Positions 7,958 through 17,329 are shown, numbered from the stretch's first letter. The stretch: 43,324 nucleotides of DNA from Haloferax elongans ATCC BAA-1513 (GCF_000336755.1 NZ_AOLK01000001.1:1-43324); one strand, 5' to 3'. Notes: generated by a model from the letters alone, not told the origin. Numbers and translations: made by a program.

Positions 7958-9109
7958 ATGGAATTCGCTCTCTGGGCGTACCCGTGGGACCTGTTAGACG
8001 AAGGGCCGACACGGGTTACGAACCGACTCGACGAACTCGGCGTCGATGAGATAACTCTCGCAACCAACTACCACACTGTACAGGCGTTCGCACCGCACAA
8101 CCCCGAACGCCGGACGTTCTTCGCCCGGGCGAGTTCGTACTTCGAGCCCGGTGAGGGCTACGGCCGCCTCGAACCGGTGCCGTACGAGGGGATGTCTGGT
8201 GACTGGGTTGCCGACATCGCCGCCGAACTCGGCGACGTTCGGTTGAATTCGTGGACGGTCGGTTGTCACAACTCCCGGCTCGGCATGCAGAACCCGGACG
8301 TGACGTTGACCTCGGCTCACGGCGACGACTTGGTGTTCGGACTTTGTCCATCGAACCCTGACGTCCAGGAGTACCTCGTCGCGCTCGTCCGCGACCTCGC
8401 CGCCCGGGAGCACTTCGACCGCATCGAACTGGAGACGTTCGACTACTTCTACGGCACCGGGTTCGGCTGGCACCACCAGAAGATTCACGCGCAACTCGGG
8501 ACGCTCGGCGAGTTCCTCTTCGGACTATGCTTCTGTGACCACTGCCGGGAGACCGCCGCGGACGCCGGAATCGACGTCGAAGACGTTCGAACCACCGTCG
8601 CCGACGCCCTCGATTCTGTCATCGCCGGTTCGACTCCACACGACCTCTCGCCGGAGTTGTGGCTCCGCGAACACGGCGCAGTCGCCGAGTACGTCGGCGT
8701 CCGAGCTGAGACGCTGGCGGACCTCTATGCTGACTTCGCGGCGGCCAGCGGACAGACGCCACTCGGCTACTACGTCGGTGCGCCTGAACCCGGACGAGAG
8801 TGGATGCTCGGCGCGGACCTCGAACAGTTGTCCGAGCACGTCGATTACTACTGTCTCCCGGCGTACGAGTCGTCGCCGAGTGCAGTGATGGACGCCTATC
8901 AGGCCGTTGACGCGCTGTCACCGGATGTCCCGATTCACGTTGGACTCCTGCCGGGCCACCCGGCGATACACGACGAGGAGACACTCGTCGACATCGTGGA
9001 CGCACTGCGAGCCGCTGGCGTTCCTCGGGTGTCCTTCTACAACTACGGACTGTTGCCGGAGCAGTCACTCGACTGGATTCGGGCGGCGACGAACCCTGCG
9101 AGATTGTAA
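7958..9109 (+). CDS. Putative TIM-barrel glycoside-hydrolase-like protein
   Basis: A 383-residue soluble protein that I do not match to a named family. It starts with MEFALWAYPWDLLDEG and alternates strand and helix stretches as in a TIM barrel (VDEITLATNY, FDRIELETFDYFYGTGFGW, VDYYCLPAYES, VPRVSFYNYGLLP). The segment GLCFCDHCRETAADAGID resembles the Cys-x-Cys-x2-Cys stretch seen in uncharacterised glycoside-hydrolase-like proteins and could bind a metal or hold a loop. Possible acidic catalytic residues are the Glu and Asp of IELETFDYF. It has no signal peptide, so it would act on an imported oligosaccharide or glycoside. It sits between the importer and the dehydratase, with its own promoter. 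Carbohydrate role is inferred from fold-like features and context. Confidence 0.5.
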   Translation: MEFALWAYPWDLLDEGPTRVTNRLDELGVDEITLATNYHTVQAFAPHNPERRTFFARASSYFEPGEGYGRLEPVPYEGMSGDWVADIAAELGDVRLNSWTVGCHNSRLGMQNPDVTLTSAHGDDLVFGLCPSNPDVQEYLVALVRDLAAREHFDRIELETFDYFYGTGFGWHHQKIHAQLGTLGEFLFGLCFCDHCRETAADAGIDVEDVRTTVADALDSVIAGSTPHDLSPELWLREHGAVAEYVGVRAETLADLYADFAAASGQTPLGYYVGAPEPGREWMLGADLEQLSEHVDYYCLPAYESSPSAVMDAYQAVDALSPDVPIHVGLLPGHPAIHDEETLVDIVDALRAAGVPRVSFYNYGLLPEQSLDWIRAATNPARL

Positions 9110-9144
9110 CGAACGATACTTTCTTATCGCCACCCCGTACAACC

Positions 9145-10317
9145 ATGGGTATGGAGATAACCGACGTGACAGCGGTTACTGTAGACGTTCCGCTGACCAG
9201 TCTCGACGAACCGTTGGGTATCGGCCCCTACACGACCAACCACGGCGAACTCGACTCGATGGAGCGTGTGCTCGTCCGTGTCGATACCGACGAGGGAATC
9301 GCCGGGTGGGGCGAAATGCGCGTGTTCCTGTCGCCGTCTGCGACCGAATCGATTCTCGAAGAGGGCGTCGGACCGATGATTACCGGGCAGTCGCCGTTCG
9401 AAATCGAACGCCTCCGCCGCCAGGTGTTCGTCGAGTATACGAACGTCGATATGTTCTTTGCCGCCGTCGAGACGGCCTGTTGGGACATCGTCGGCAAAGC
9501 ACTCGACCGCCCCGTCTACGAACTTCTCGGCGGGTGGACCGCACCGACACAAAGCACGCTTCGACATCGAGAGAACATGGGCGAAAACGACCTGAAACCA
9601 CAGGAGGTTCCTATCGCCTTCTGTCTCGGGATTCTCTCACCGGAAGAGTCCCGGGTCAAAGCGCGCGAGGCGCTGGACGCCGGTTTCGACGTGCTCAAGA
9701 CGAAAGCCGGGAAGGATTGGCGGCAGGACGTAGCCCGAATCAAAGCGATGCACGACGAGACAGACGGGCAACTCGAATTCCGACTCGACCCCAATCAGGG
9801 GTGGACGCTCGACCAAGCGGTTCGCGTCGGGGCCATGCTGGAAGACGAGGGAATCTACCTCCAGTACCTCGAACAGCCGATTCGAGTGGACGCCCACAAG
9901 TCGCTGGCAGCGTTACGACAGCGCCTCCGGCAGCCCATCGCACCGAACGAGGACACCTACATCTCCCACAACATCTCCTCGCTCGTCGAAGCCGGCGCGA
10001 TGGACGTCGGCGTCATCGACCTGACTCCCGCGGGTGGAATCAGCGGGCTTCGCCAACAGGCGGCAGTTCTCGAAGACGCCGGTGTTCCGTTCACGCACCA
10101 CTGCGCGTTCGACCTCGGAATCCGAACGGCGGCGATTCTTCACGCCGTCAGCGGTATTCCCGGGTTCTCGCTCCCGCCGGACTCGACGTACTACGCCTGG
10201 GAGGGCGACGTTATCGACGAGCCGTTCGAGGTCACCGACGGTTGTCTCCCCGCTCCGAGCGGCCCGGGACTCGGCATCTCTGTCGACCTCGACGCAATCG
10301 AGGAGTACAGAATATGA
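9145..10317 (+). CDS. Enolase-superfamily (mandelate racemase-like) sugar-acid dehydratase
   Basis: A 390-residue enzyme of the mandelate racemase/muconate lactonizing group. The N-terminal capping domain runs to about residue 130 (ETACWDIVGKALDRPVYELLGG is the hallmark stretch). In the barrel, the base motif is KTKAG (Lys185, Lys187), and metal ligands are Asp215 (RLDPNQGW), Glu243 (LEQP) and Glu269/Asp270 (APNED). A His pair (318-319, FTHHCAFD) may supply the second acid/base. Relatives dehydrate sugar acids such as gluconate or galactonate to 2-keto-3-deoxy acids, and the KDG kinase and aldolase nearby would consume such a product. Substrate specificity cannot be read. Start is the ATG at 9145 or the second ATG two codons on. 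Confidence 0.85.
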   Translation: MGMEITDVTAVTVDVPLTSLDEPLGIGPYTTNHGELDSMERVLVRVDTDEGIAGWGEMRVFLSPSATESILEEGVGPMITGQSPFEIERLRRQVFVEYTNVDMFFAAVETACWDIVGKALDRPVYELLGGWTAPTQSTLRHRENMGENDLKPQEVPIAFCLGILSPEESRVKAREALDAGFDVLKTKAGKDWRQDVARIKAMHDETDGQLEFRLDPNQGWTLDQAVRVGAMLEDEGIYLQYLEQPIRVDAHKSLAALRQRLRQPIAPNEDTYISHNISSLVEAGAMDVGVIDLTPAGGISGLRQQAAVLEDAGVPFTHHCAFDLGIRTAAILHAVSGIPGFSLPPDSTYYAWEGDVIDEPFEVTDGCLPAPSGPGLGISVDLDAIEEYRI

Positions 10318-10389
10318 CGAGCGAAGCACCGAACACGATGAGAGGCCATGACAAGGTTGAAGAGGTGCGACCGCGTCGATTTGTCTGCT

Positions 10390-11241
10390 ATGGTTGAGTT
10401 ATCACTACGAGACCGCCCAGCAATCGTGACCGGCGCATCTCGCGGTATCGGCCGCGAAATTGCCTCCCGGTTCGCTGAGGCTGGCGGGGAGGTCGCCATC
10501 TGCTCGCAGTCTTACGAAGATGTCGAGCCGGTGGCCGAAGAGCTGACCGCTGCACACCCCGGCCGAGTCGTTCCCGTCGAGTGTGACGTCACGGACCGAG
10601 ATCAAATCCGCAACCTCGTCGATACCGCACTCGACGAGTTCGGCGAGATTCGAGTCTTGGTGAACAACGCTGGCGGCTCCGACGAGCCGTCTAACACTAT
10701 CCACCGCTGTGACGAAGAGACGTTCGAGTGGATGCTCGGTTTGAATCTCAAGAGCCAGTTCATGATGAGCAAGGAGGTCCTTCCGGCGATGGTCGCCGCC
10801 GGTGGCGGGTCGATGGTCCACATGGGTTCGGTCAACGGGCTGTTCGGAATCGGACTCTCGGGCTACTCCGAGGCGAAGAGTGGACTGCTGTCGATGTCCC
10901 GAAACCTCGCTGCTCACTACGGCCAACACGGCGTTCGTTCGAACGTCATCTCCGCGGGGACCATCGAGACTGCCACCCGTCGCGATGAGATGGAGAACAC
11001 GGAGGGCCGAACCGGAGAATCCAGCGCCAGAGAACGCTGGCTCGACCAGTATCCGCTCGGCCGATTCGGTAGGCCCGGCGAAGTCGCGGACACGGCGTTG
11101 TTCCTCGCCTCCGAGTTCTCGAGCTTCATCACCGGCGAGAACATCGTGCTCGACGGCGGACTCACGACGAGCCTCCCGACATCGTTCATCAACGAAGTCT
11201 ATCAGACGGACGAGGTACCGACCCGAAACGACCACGAGTGA
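10390..11241 (+). CDS. Short-chain dehydrogenase/reductase
   Basis: A 283-residue classical SDR. The cofactor motif TGASRGIG is at 14-21, NNAG at 92-95, and the catalytic Ser147, Tyr159 and Lys163 in SVNGLFGIGLSGYSEAK. The C-terminal LFLASEFSSFITGENIVLDGG is also typical. I start it at the ATG giving MVELSLRD because the upstream in-frame ATG would add 14 residues rich in Arg/Cys that do not fit the family. It should oxidise a sugar or sugar-acid hydroxyl, or reduce a keto-acid, in the catabolic pathway. The stop lies five bases before the RidA ATG, so the two are co-translated. Confidence 0.88.
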   Translation: MVELSLRDRPAIVTGASRGIGREIASRFAEAGGEVAICSQSYEDVEPVAEELTAAHPGRVVPVECDVTDRDQIRNLVDTALDEFGEIRVLVNNAGGSDEPSNTIHRCDEETFEWMLGLNLKSQFMMSKEVLPAMVAAGGGSMVHMGSVNGLFGIGLSGYSEAKSGLLSMSRNLAAHYGQHGVRSNVISAGTIETATRRDEMENTEGRTGESSARERWLDQYPLGRFGRPGEVADTALFLASEFSSFITGENIVLDGGLTTSLPTSFINEVYQTDEVPTRNDHE

Positions 11242-11246
11242 CACCA

Positions 11247-11621
11247 ATGAGAGAGCTATCCACTGACGACGCACCAGACAGTATCGGACCGTTTTCGCAA
11301 GGAATCGTCTCGGGAGACCGAATCTACGTCTCCGGACAGGGGCCTGTCGACCCCGAAACCGGCGATGTCGTGTCGGGCACACCGGGCGAACAGACCGAGC
11401 GAACGCTGAAAAATATCGAAGCCATCCTCGAAGCGGGCGGCGCGTCGCTCGCGGACGTGGTGAAGGCGACGGTGTTCCTGAAAGACATGCGGTACTACGA
11501 CGAGGTAAACGAGGTCTACGGGGAACACATGTCGGCGCCGTATCCTGCACGGAGCGCGGTCGAAGTCGTGAAACTCCCGGTCGATATCGACGTGGAAATC
11601 GAGGTCGTCGCCGAAGCGTGA
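11247..11621 (+). CDS. RidA/YjgF/YER057c family deaminase
   Basis: A 124-residue RidA-type protein. The family hydrolyses reactive enamine/imine intermediates to keto-acids and ammonia. Visible hallmarks are IGPFSQGI near the N-terminus, VYVSGQGP-like YVSGQGPVDP, the conserved Arg in YPARSAVEV and the closing acidic strand DVEIEVVAEA. ATG at 11247 is preferred; a GTG overlapping the SDR stop lies nine bases earlier. With a creatininase-family hydrolase in the same island, a nitrogen-bearing substrate is plausible. Confidence 0.9.
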   Translation: MRELSTDDAPDSIGPFSQGIVSGDRIYVSGQGPVDPETGDVVSGTPGEQTERTLKNIEAILEAGGASLADVVKATVFLKDMRYYDEVNEVYGEHMSAPYPARSAVEVVKLPVDIDVEIEVVAEA

Positions 11622-11683
11622 GTGGCCAGGTGACGCGAAGAAGCGGTCAGTCTCGTACGTGGTGAACGGCGCGCTGTTTCGAC

Positions 11684-12331
11684 TCAGTCGTTGCGGGCAG
11701 TGGCCACGGCATCGACGAACGCACGGGCGTTCGCCGTCAGTTCTTCGTAGTCGCCGCGTTCGATTGCCTCGCCATCGACGAGCGAACTCCCGACACCGAC
11801 TGCGGTCGCACCGGCGTCGATGAACGCACCGACATTGTCGAGCGAGACGCCCCCAGTGGGGACGGTTGGAATGTGTCCGAGCGGTCCCTGTAACGACGAA
11901 ACGAATCCCGGGCCGAGCGACGCTGCCGGGAATAGTTTGACCATGTCGGCCCCGGCGGTGTACGCGTCGACGGCTTCGGTCGGTGTCGCTGCGCCGACCA
12001 CCGAGGGGGCACCGTAGCGATTGGCGGTCTGTATCGTCTCCGTATCGACCGACGGCGTAACGATGAATTCGGCACCTGCGAGCATCGTCGCCCGAGCGGT
12101 TTCGGCGTCGAGCACTGTCCCCGCACCGACGACCACCTCGTCCGCTGTGAACGTCGAGGATATATCTCGAATCATATCGAGGACACCGTTGGTGTTCGCC
12201 GTCACCTCGACGACCGAGACGCCACCGCGCTGAAGCGCATCGACGGTCTCGATTGCCCTCTCGGGGTTCGTACCGCGGACGATTGCGACGATACCCGTCT
12301 CTACGACTCGCTGGACGATATCTGCGGACAT
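11684..12331 (-). CDS. 2-keto-3-deoxy-(6-phospho)gluconate aldolase, KDPG family
   Basis: A 215-residue class I aldolase of the bacterial Eda/KDPG-KHG family. Glu42 (VVEVTANT) is the general base and Lys132 in MVKLFPA forms the Schiff base; GAGTV and PTGGV line the phosphate-binding end. It should split 2-keto-3-deoxy-6-phospho sugar acids to pyruvate and a phosphorylated aldehyde. The ATG giving MSADIVQR is preferred over a GTG four codons upstream. It is convergent with RidA and divergent from the KDG kinase, sharing about 190 bases of upstream DNA with it. An ATTAAGA element sits about 27 bases before the ATG on the minus strand. Confidence 0.9.
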   Translation of the reverse strand: MSADIVQRVVETGIVAIVRGTNPERAIETVDALQRGGVSVVEVTANTNGVLDMIRDISSTFTADEVVVGAGTVLDAETARATMLAGAEFIVTPSVDTETIQTANRYGAPSVVGAATPTEAVDAYTAGADMVKLFPAASLGPGFVSSLQGPLGHIPTVPTGGVSLDNVGAFIDAGATAVGVGSSLVDGEAIERGDYEELTANARAFVDAVATARND

Positions 12332-12525
12332 CACTGGTATCACGAAGACGCACCTCTTAATGTTCGGGATACAGGCGGGAATGGGTGCTCAGTTCCAGTC
12401 GTGGTCGGTTCGCGGTTACCAGCAGTAGAAGACACACCAGAGCAAACATCGTCGAAAACAGAGGAACTATGCTGCGACTCCGAGAGAAACGCGTATGGAG
12501 ACCTCCTCCCAGGAGAGTGGACGCT

Positions 12526-13482
12526 GTGGCGCCTGACCTCGTGACCTTCGGCGAGACGATGCTTCGCCTCTCGCCGCCACGCGGGAGTCGGTTGGAGACG
12601 ACGGAGACGCTTCGATTCAGCACGGCGGGTGCGGAGTCGAACGTCGCAATCGCCGCGAGCAGACTCGGGGCTGAGTCGACGTGGCTATCGAAACTCCCGG
12701 ATTCGGCGCTCGGTCGCCGAGTCGTCACCGACCTTCGTCGACACGGTGTCACCCCGGAAGTCGTCTGGACGGACCAGCATCGCCAAGGCACCTACTATCT
12801 CGAACACGACAGCGCCCCGAGAGGTACAGCCGTCATTTACGACCGGAACGATGCCGCGGTGGCGACGGCCACTCCCGGCGAACTCCCAACCGAACCAATC
12901 GAGAATGCGAGCTACTACTACACGAGTGGAATAACACCCGCGCTATCGGACCAACTCCGAGAAACGACGCAGGCGCTGCTCAAAACTGCGCAGTCAGCCG
13001 GAACGACGACCGTGTTCGACCTGAACTATCGAACGAAGCTTTGGGACCCCGAGGAGGCCCGGCGGGTGCTTGAACCACTGTTCTCTCACATCGACGTTCT
13101 CGTCGTCGCGGCTCGCGATGCGCGAACCGTCCTCGGCCTCGATGGCGATGCGTCGGCGATTGCAACAGCGCTGGCAGACGAGCACGGTTTCGAGACGGTT
13201 CTGGTCACGCGTGGTGACGAAGGCGTGGTGGCGCTGTCGGATGGGAGGGTGTCCGAACAGGGAGCGTTCGAGACCGAGACGTTCGACCCGATTGGGACGG
13301 GCGACGCCTTCGTTGGAGGGTATCTCGCAGCCCGAATCCGCGGGGACGAACTCGCTTCAGCACTCGAACAAGGTGCAGCAACGGCGGCACTCAAGCGGAC
13401 ACTCGACGGTGACTTGGCGGTCGTCACGCAGGAGGAAGTCGATGCCGTTCGGGAGCAATCGAGTAGCGGTATCAGTCGCTGA
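12526..13482 (+). CDS. 2-keto-3-deoxygluconate kinase, PfkB family
   Basis: A 318-residue sugar kinase of the ribokinase/PfkB fold. The N-terminus reads [19 protein letters not shown], typical of KDG kinases, followed by the [15 protein letters not shown] substrate loop. The C-terminal PfkB signature is [12 protein letters not shown] with catalytic Asp260, and the ATP site includes [10 protein letters not shown] start it at the GTG at 12526; a GTG nine bases upstream and an ATG at 12469 are also in frame but would add Arg-rich sequence. Together with the divergent aldolase it forms the lower part of the semi-phosphorylative Entner-Doudoroff pathway: KDG to KDPG to pyruvate plus glyceraldehyde 3-phosphate. 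Confidence 0.88.
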   Translation: MAPDLVTFGETMLRLSPPRGSRLETTETLRFSTAGAESNVAIAASRLGAESTWLSKLPDSALGRRVVTDLRRHGVTPEVVWTDQHRQGTYYLEHDSAPRGTAVIYDRNDAAVATATPGELPTEPIENASYYYTSGITPALSDQLRETTQALLKTAQSAGTTTVFDLNYRTKLWDPEEARRVLEPLFSHIDVLVVAARDARTVLGLDGDASAIATALADEHGFETVLVTRGDEGVVALSDGRVSEQGAFETETFDPIGTGDAFVGGYLAARIRGDELASALEQGAATAALKRTLDGDLAVVTQEEVDAVREQSSSGISR

Positions 13483-14136
13483 GACCCCGATACCGAGTTT
13501 GGTACGTTTCAGGGTGTCGGGCGACCGTATCGCCCAGTATTGTTGTATCAGGGTTGCACAAACGGAGGGATGAGACAATAGTGTCTGAGATAAGTAACGG
13601 ATATTGGACTGGAAATATTATAATTTCATAGCAAAATACGACGGTAGTATTGGTGTTGTCTTCCCATCACTGGGTTGTATTAGTGGATTATATTATTGTG
13701 AATATATTGCCTCTGTTCGCATCAGTGTTATTAACAAACACTATTGAGGGGGAGCGAGATGGTTCTGTGACAGCGTGTCGAACAGTGCGAGGCAAACTTG
13801 TACTCCCCGCGTACACCAGCAAGTCGCTTTCAGCCTCGCGGCCCGGAAGTGTGGCGGGTAGCTACCGATAAATAAACTAGTACAGCGTTTCTTCCATAGT
13901 TAGTTTATGACGGGTGGCTTGCGTCAGGGCCCGACCTTTCAGCTAGCCATCCTGCGTATCTTGCTAGTACTTCGCATCGGTAGAAACTGCACTTGGGACG
14001 TTAAATCTGTGAATATTGTCGCGGATGTCTCTCGTAGTGTGAGCTGACTTGCACTGTCCTCAACTCTCCGGACATTCGTTCGCTCAATTCAGAAACTCAG
14101 CCTAGATTTAATATGATTAACTGATATAATTATAAT
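13483..14136. other. Intergenic region, no supported gene
   Basis: About 650 bases, AT-rich at 13580-13740 and again at 14090-14136. A 73-codon plus-strand frame at 13650-13871 has no recognisable family or start signal. I see no tRNA or transposase fragment. Confidence 0.5.
14107..14115 (+). promoter_or_regulatory. TATA-like promoter, leaderless start at 14137
   Basis: TTTAATATG is centred 27 bases before the ATG at 14137, inside a strongly AT-rich stretch. This supports the chosen start and a leaderless transcript for the large modular protein. Confidence 0.6.
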
Positions 14137-17100
14137 ATGACATCTCAACTGTCAGGCCGAGCGATGTCATCGCACGAGTGGACCGAGGTATCGCTTCCGA
14201 ACGGAGAACGAGACGAACGGGTCGTCCTCGCATCGATTGAGTCGTACAACGGTAGCAACACCGCTGGCGTTAGATTTCGGAACGTCGACGCCGACGGAAT
14301 GGAGTTATTCGTCGAAGAAGAGAACTCGGGCGATAGCGAGTCGCGTCACAACCGGGAGGCTGTCGGGTTCTTTAGCACGCCTTCGGGACAGATAACCGAC
14401 CAGTCTGGGCGCACTGTCGGCGAATCGGGCGTTGTCACTGCGAGCCAGTCCGGAGCCGACCAGTGGCACTCGATTAGCCTCGACAACGACTATTCGAACC
14501 CCGTCGTCTTCACGCAGGTGATGAGCTACAACGGGAGAAACCCGTGTCACACACGAACCCGAAACGTCGGGTCGGGCTCGTTCGAGTTCCAAATCGAGGA
14601 ATGGGACTATCTCGACGGCGCACACACCGACGAAGAAATCGGATACGTCGTGCTCGAATCGGGGGTCCATCTACTATCCAGTGGGATTCCCGTCGAAGTC
14701 GGCACGACTACGACCGGCCATGCGTGGCAGTCGGTCGAGTTCAGCGCAAAGGTTGGGAGCGACCCCGTGTTACTCACGAACTGCCAAACCCGAAACGGCG
14801 AGCACGAGGTCGTCACCAGAAACCGTCGCGTAACGAGTAGCGGGGCACAGGTCAGACTCCAAGAAGAAGAGGCTCGCGGTGGCCAGCACACCGACGAAAC
14901 AGTCGGGTATCTGGTCCTCCCGCAAACCCTCTCTCAGTACACGTCCGAACGAGTCGCCTCGGCTCACGAGTGGACTGACGTGAACTTCTCGGGTGCCCAG
15001 CCGTCGGAGTCTGTCGTCGTCGCCTCTATCGACACGTACAACGGTTCGAACCCCGCCGACGTTCGGATGCGGAACGTCACTGCGAGCGGGATGCAGGTGT
15101 TCGTCGAAGAAGAGGCCTCCCAAGACAACGAGATGAACCACGCCGAGGAGGTTCTCGGGTTCTTCAAAACCAGGACTGGGCCGCTGTTCGATTCCTCGGG
15201 TGACCGCGTCGGCGAAACGGGGGTGATACGGACGGACCAACCCGGAAGCGACCAGTGGCATTCCGTCTCCCTCAACGGGCGGTACTCGAATCCGGTCGTC
15301 TTCGCACAGGTGATGAGTTACGAGGGGACCAACCCCTGCCACATCAGGGTCCAGAACGTTGACCCAGACTCGTTCGAGTTCCAAATCGAGGAGTGGGACT
15401 ACCTCGACGGCGAGCACTACGAAGAGCAAATCGGGTACATCGTGCTCGAAAGCGGTGGCCACGACCTTTCGGGCAGTGGCTACGTCGAGGTCGGGACGAC
15501 AGACGGAACTGACTCGTGGACTGGACTGAACTTCGATGGCGACGTCGGCGGCGACCCAGTCTTAATCAGCCGGTGTCAGACGTACAACGGTCACAACGAA
15601 GTGGTCACGCGGCATCGTCATGTGACGGCCGACGGGGCCGACGTTCGATTGCAGGAAGAACAGGGCCGAGACGGTGAGCACACGACCGAGACCATCGGCT
15701 ATCTGGTCGCCCCGCGAACGACCGCCGACATCACCACGGGCACTATCGAGGCGACAGAGGAGTGGTCGTCTGTCGGGCTGTCCGGCATTCCATCGACCGA
15801 CCCAGTCGCACTCACGTCGTTGCAGAGCTTCAACGGCGGAAACACGGTCGGTGTTCGGTTGCGAAATGTCGGCTCTCACGGCATGGAACTGTTCCTCGAA
15901 GAAGAGACATCGGGCGACGACGAGACGGCCCATACCACCGAAGACGTCGGAATCGTCGCCACGTCAGCAGGTGCAATCCTCGACGAGGAAGGGGAGCAAA
16001 TCGGAGAAGCAGGGGCCATACGGACACACCAACCCGCCTCCGACCACTGGCACACCTGCGACTTGGACGAATCTTACTCTGACCCGGTCGTCTTCGCGCA
16101 GGTGATGAGTTACAACGGTAGCGACCCGTGTCACACGCGGATTCGAAACGTCGGCTCGGACTCCTTCGAGTACAAAATCGAAGAGTGGGACTCCCTCAAC
16201 GGGGCACACACCGAGGAGTCGGTCGGGTACGTCGCACTCGAACGAGGTGTCCACGAAATCGAAGGCGAAGTTCCCATCGAGGTCGGGACTACCAAGACGG
16301 ACCATACGTTCGGAACCGTCACGTTCGCCAGTGATTTCCAGTGTAATCCGGTGTTCCTCACGCACTGTCAGACCCACAACGGCGGTGACGCAGTCGTCAC
16401 GCGAAACCAGGCTATTCGCTCCGACAGAGCCGAGGTCCGATTGCAAGAGGAGGAAGCGGGCTCCGCAACGCACACTGAGGAGACAGTCGGCTACCTCGTG
16501 ACCCCGCAGTTGATCCTCGGGAATCGCCGGTCGGTAGCGGAGTTCCACCCGAGTTGTCACGGATTCGAGTTCGTCAACTCGTTCAACGAGCTTCCTGACC
16601 TTCCTACCCTCCCGGGCAACCTCGACGACAAAATCGAGAACATCGACGCCAGATACGGGCTGTGTGGCGGGATGGCGCTCGCAGCACTGGACTTCTTCCT
16701 TTACGACCGCCAGGTTCCAGACACTGCCAACGACGACACCCCACAGTCTGGCCCCCTGTTCGAGTACCTCTGGAAGCGTCAGATGGACACGTTCGACCAC
16801 GAACACACCTACCGACATCTGCGCAAGTTCGTCCAGTTCTATCTCCCGACCACGTTCACACGAGCGCGGTCGGTCGAGGAGCTACGCAGTCTGAAAGGAG
16901 CGTTGGACGACGGTGACCCGACTGTTCTCGGACTCGTGTACGTCCGCGCTGGCGACGGAAACATCTGGAACAACCACCAGGTGCTCGCGTACGATTACAC
17001 CGAGTCTGGGGACACCACTCGCATCCACGTCTACGACCCGAACTGCCCTGGTGACAACAATATCGAGGTCCGAGTGACGGTCAAAGACCAGGGTGTCCTC

Positions 17101-17244
17101 GACCCCCGTCCCGGCGACGAATACATCGAAGGCGCACAGTACAGAGGCGGAAACAAGATGAGTCGAGACGACGTTGGCACGCTGAACATCGTCGGGCTCA
17201 TCCACATGGACGTGCCTGCGCAGCGTCCGCCGCTCGATCTGTAA
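14137..17244 (+). CDS. Modular protein: nine beta-modules plus papain-like domain
   Basis: A 1035-residue protein with no signal peptide or membrane helix. Residues 13-791 contain nine related ~70-residue modules ordered A-B-C three times; the marker Trp of module A falls at 15, 279 and 543, an exact 264-residue period. Modules share a pattern of Trp, then (D/N)PV(V/L), YNG, R.RNV, an acidic EE(E/W) and H..E..GY. They resemble beta-sandwich H-type-lectin-like repeats, but I am not certain of that family. Residues 792-1035 form a different domain with Cys843 in GLCGGMA, His947 in NNHQVLAY and Asp967 in VYDPNCPG, the order and spacing of a papain-like Cys-His-Asp triad. The gene stands alone with its own promoter between the sugar and PHA clusters. 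Function unknown; a binding array delivering a hydrolase or acyltransferase-like domain is an inference. Confidence 0.85.
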   Translation: MTSQLSGRAMSSHEWTEVSLPNGERDERVVLASIESYNGSNTAGVRFRNVDADGMELFVEEENSGDSESRHNREAVGFFSTPSGQITDQSGRTVGESGVVTASQSGADQWHSISLDNDYSNPVVFTQVMSYNGRNPCHTRTRNVGSGSFEFQIEEWDYLDGAHTDEEIGYVVLESGVHLLSSGIPVEVGTTTTGHAWQSVEFSAKVGSDPVLLTNCQTRNGEHEVVTRNRRVTSSGAQVRLQEEEARGGQHTDETVGYLVLPQTLSQYTSERVASAHEWTDVNFSGAQPSESVVVASIDTYNGSNPADVRMRNVTASGMQVFVEEEASQDNEMNHAEEVLGFFKTRTGPLFDSSGDRVGETGVIRTDQPGSDQWHSVSLNGRYSNPVVFAQVMSYEGTNPCHIRVQNVDPDSFEFQIEEWDYLDGEHYEEQIGYIVLESGGHDLSGSGYVEVGTTDGTDSWTGLNFDGDVGGDPVLISRCQTYNGHNEVVTRHRHVTADGADVRLQEEQGRDGEHTTETIGYLVAPRTTADITTGTIEATEEWSSVGLSGIPSTDPVALTSLQSFNGGNTVGVRLRNVGSHGMELFLEEETSGDDETAHTTEDVGIVATSAGAILDEEGEQIGEAGAIRTHQPASDHWHTCDLDESYSDPVVFAQVMSYNGSDPCHTRIRNVGSDSFEYKIEEWDSLNGAHTEESVGYVALERGVHEIEGEVPIEVGTTKTDHTFGTVTFASDFQCNPVFLTHCQTHNGGDAVVTRNQAIRSDRAEVRLQEEEAGSATHTEETVGYLVTPQLILGNRRSVAEFHPSCHGFEFVNSFNELPDLPTLPGNLDDKIENIDARYGLCGGMALAALDFFLYDRQVPDTANDDTPQSGPLFEYLWKRQMDTFDHEHTYRHLRKFVQFYLPTTFTRARSVEELRSLKGALDDGDPTVLGLVYVRAGDGNIWNNHQVLAYDYTESGDTTRIHVYDPNCPGDNNIEVRVTVKDQGVLDPRPGDEYIEGAQYRGGNKMSRDDVGTLNIVGLIHMDVPAQRPPLDL
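14173..16510 (+). repeat. Three in-frame 792-bp super-repeats (nine modules)
   Basis: Units begin near 14173, 14965 and 15757, exactly 792 bases (264 codons) apart. Each holds modules A, B and C. The B modules are the most alike, with near-identical segments such as PVVF.QVMSY.G..PCH and IEEWD.L. The conserved length argues for duplication of a whole three-module block. Confidence 0.85.
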
Positions 17245-17329
17245 TCGGTCTTCTCTCCGCTTTTCGATGCGGCGACAGCGCAGTCGCTCCGTCGCAGTCA
17301 CTCAAAGAAGTCGGTCGACTCTCGGCGTT

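Noticed and set aside
13650..13871. 73-codon frame with a hydrophobic N-terminus
   Set aside because: Lies in AT-rich sequence, has no promoter spacing typical of this window and its second half looks like translated non-coding DNA.
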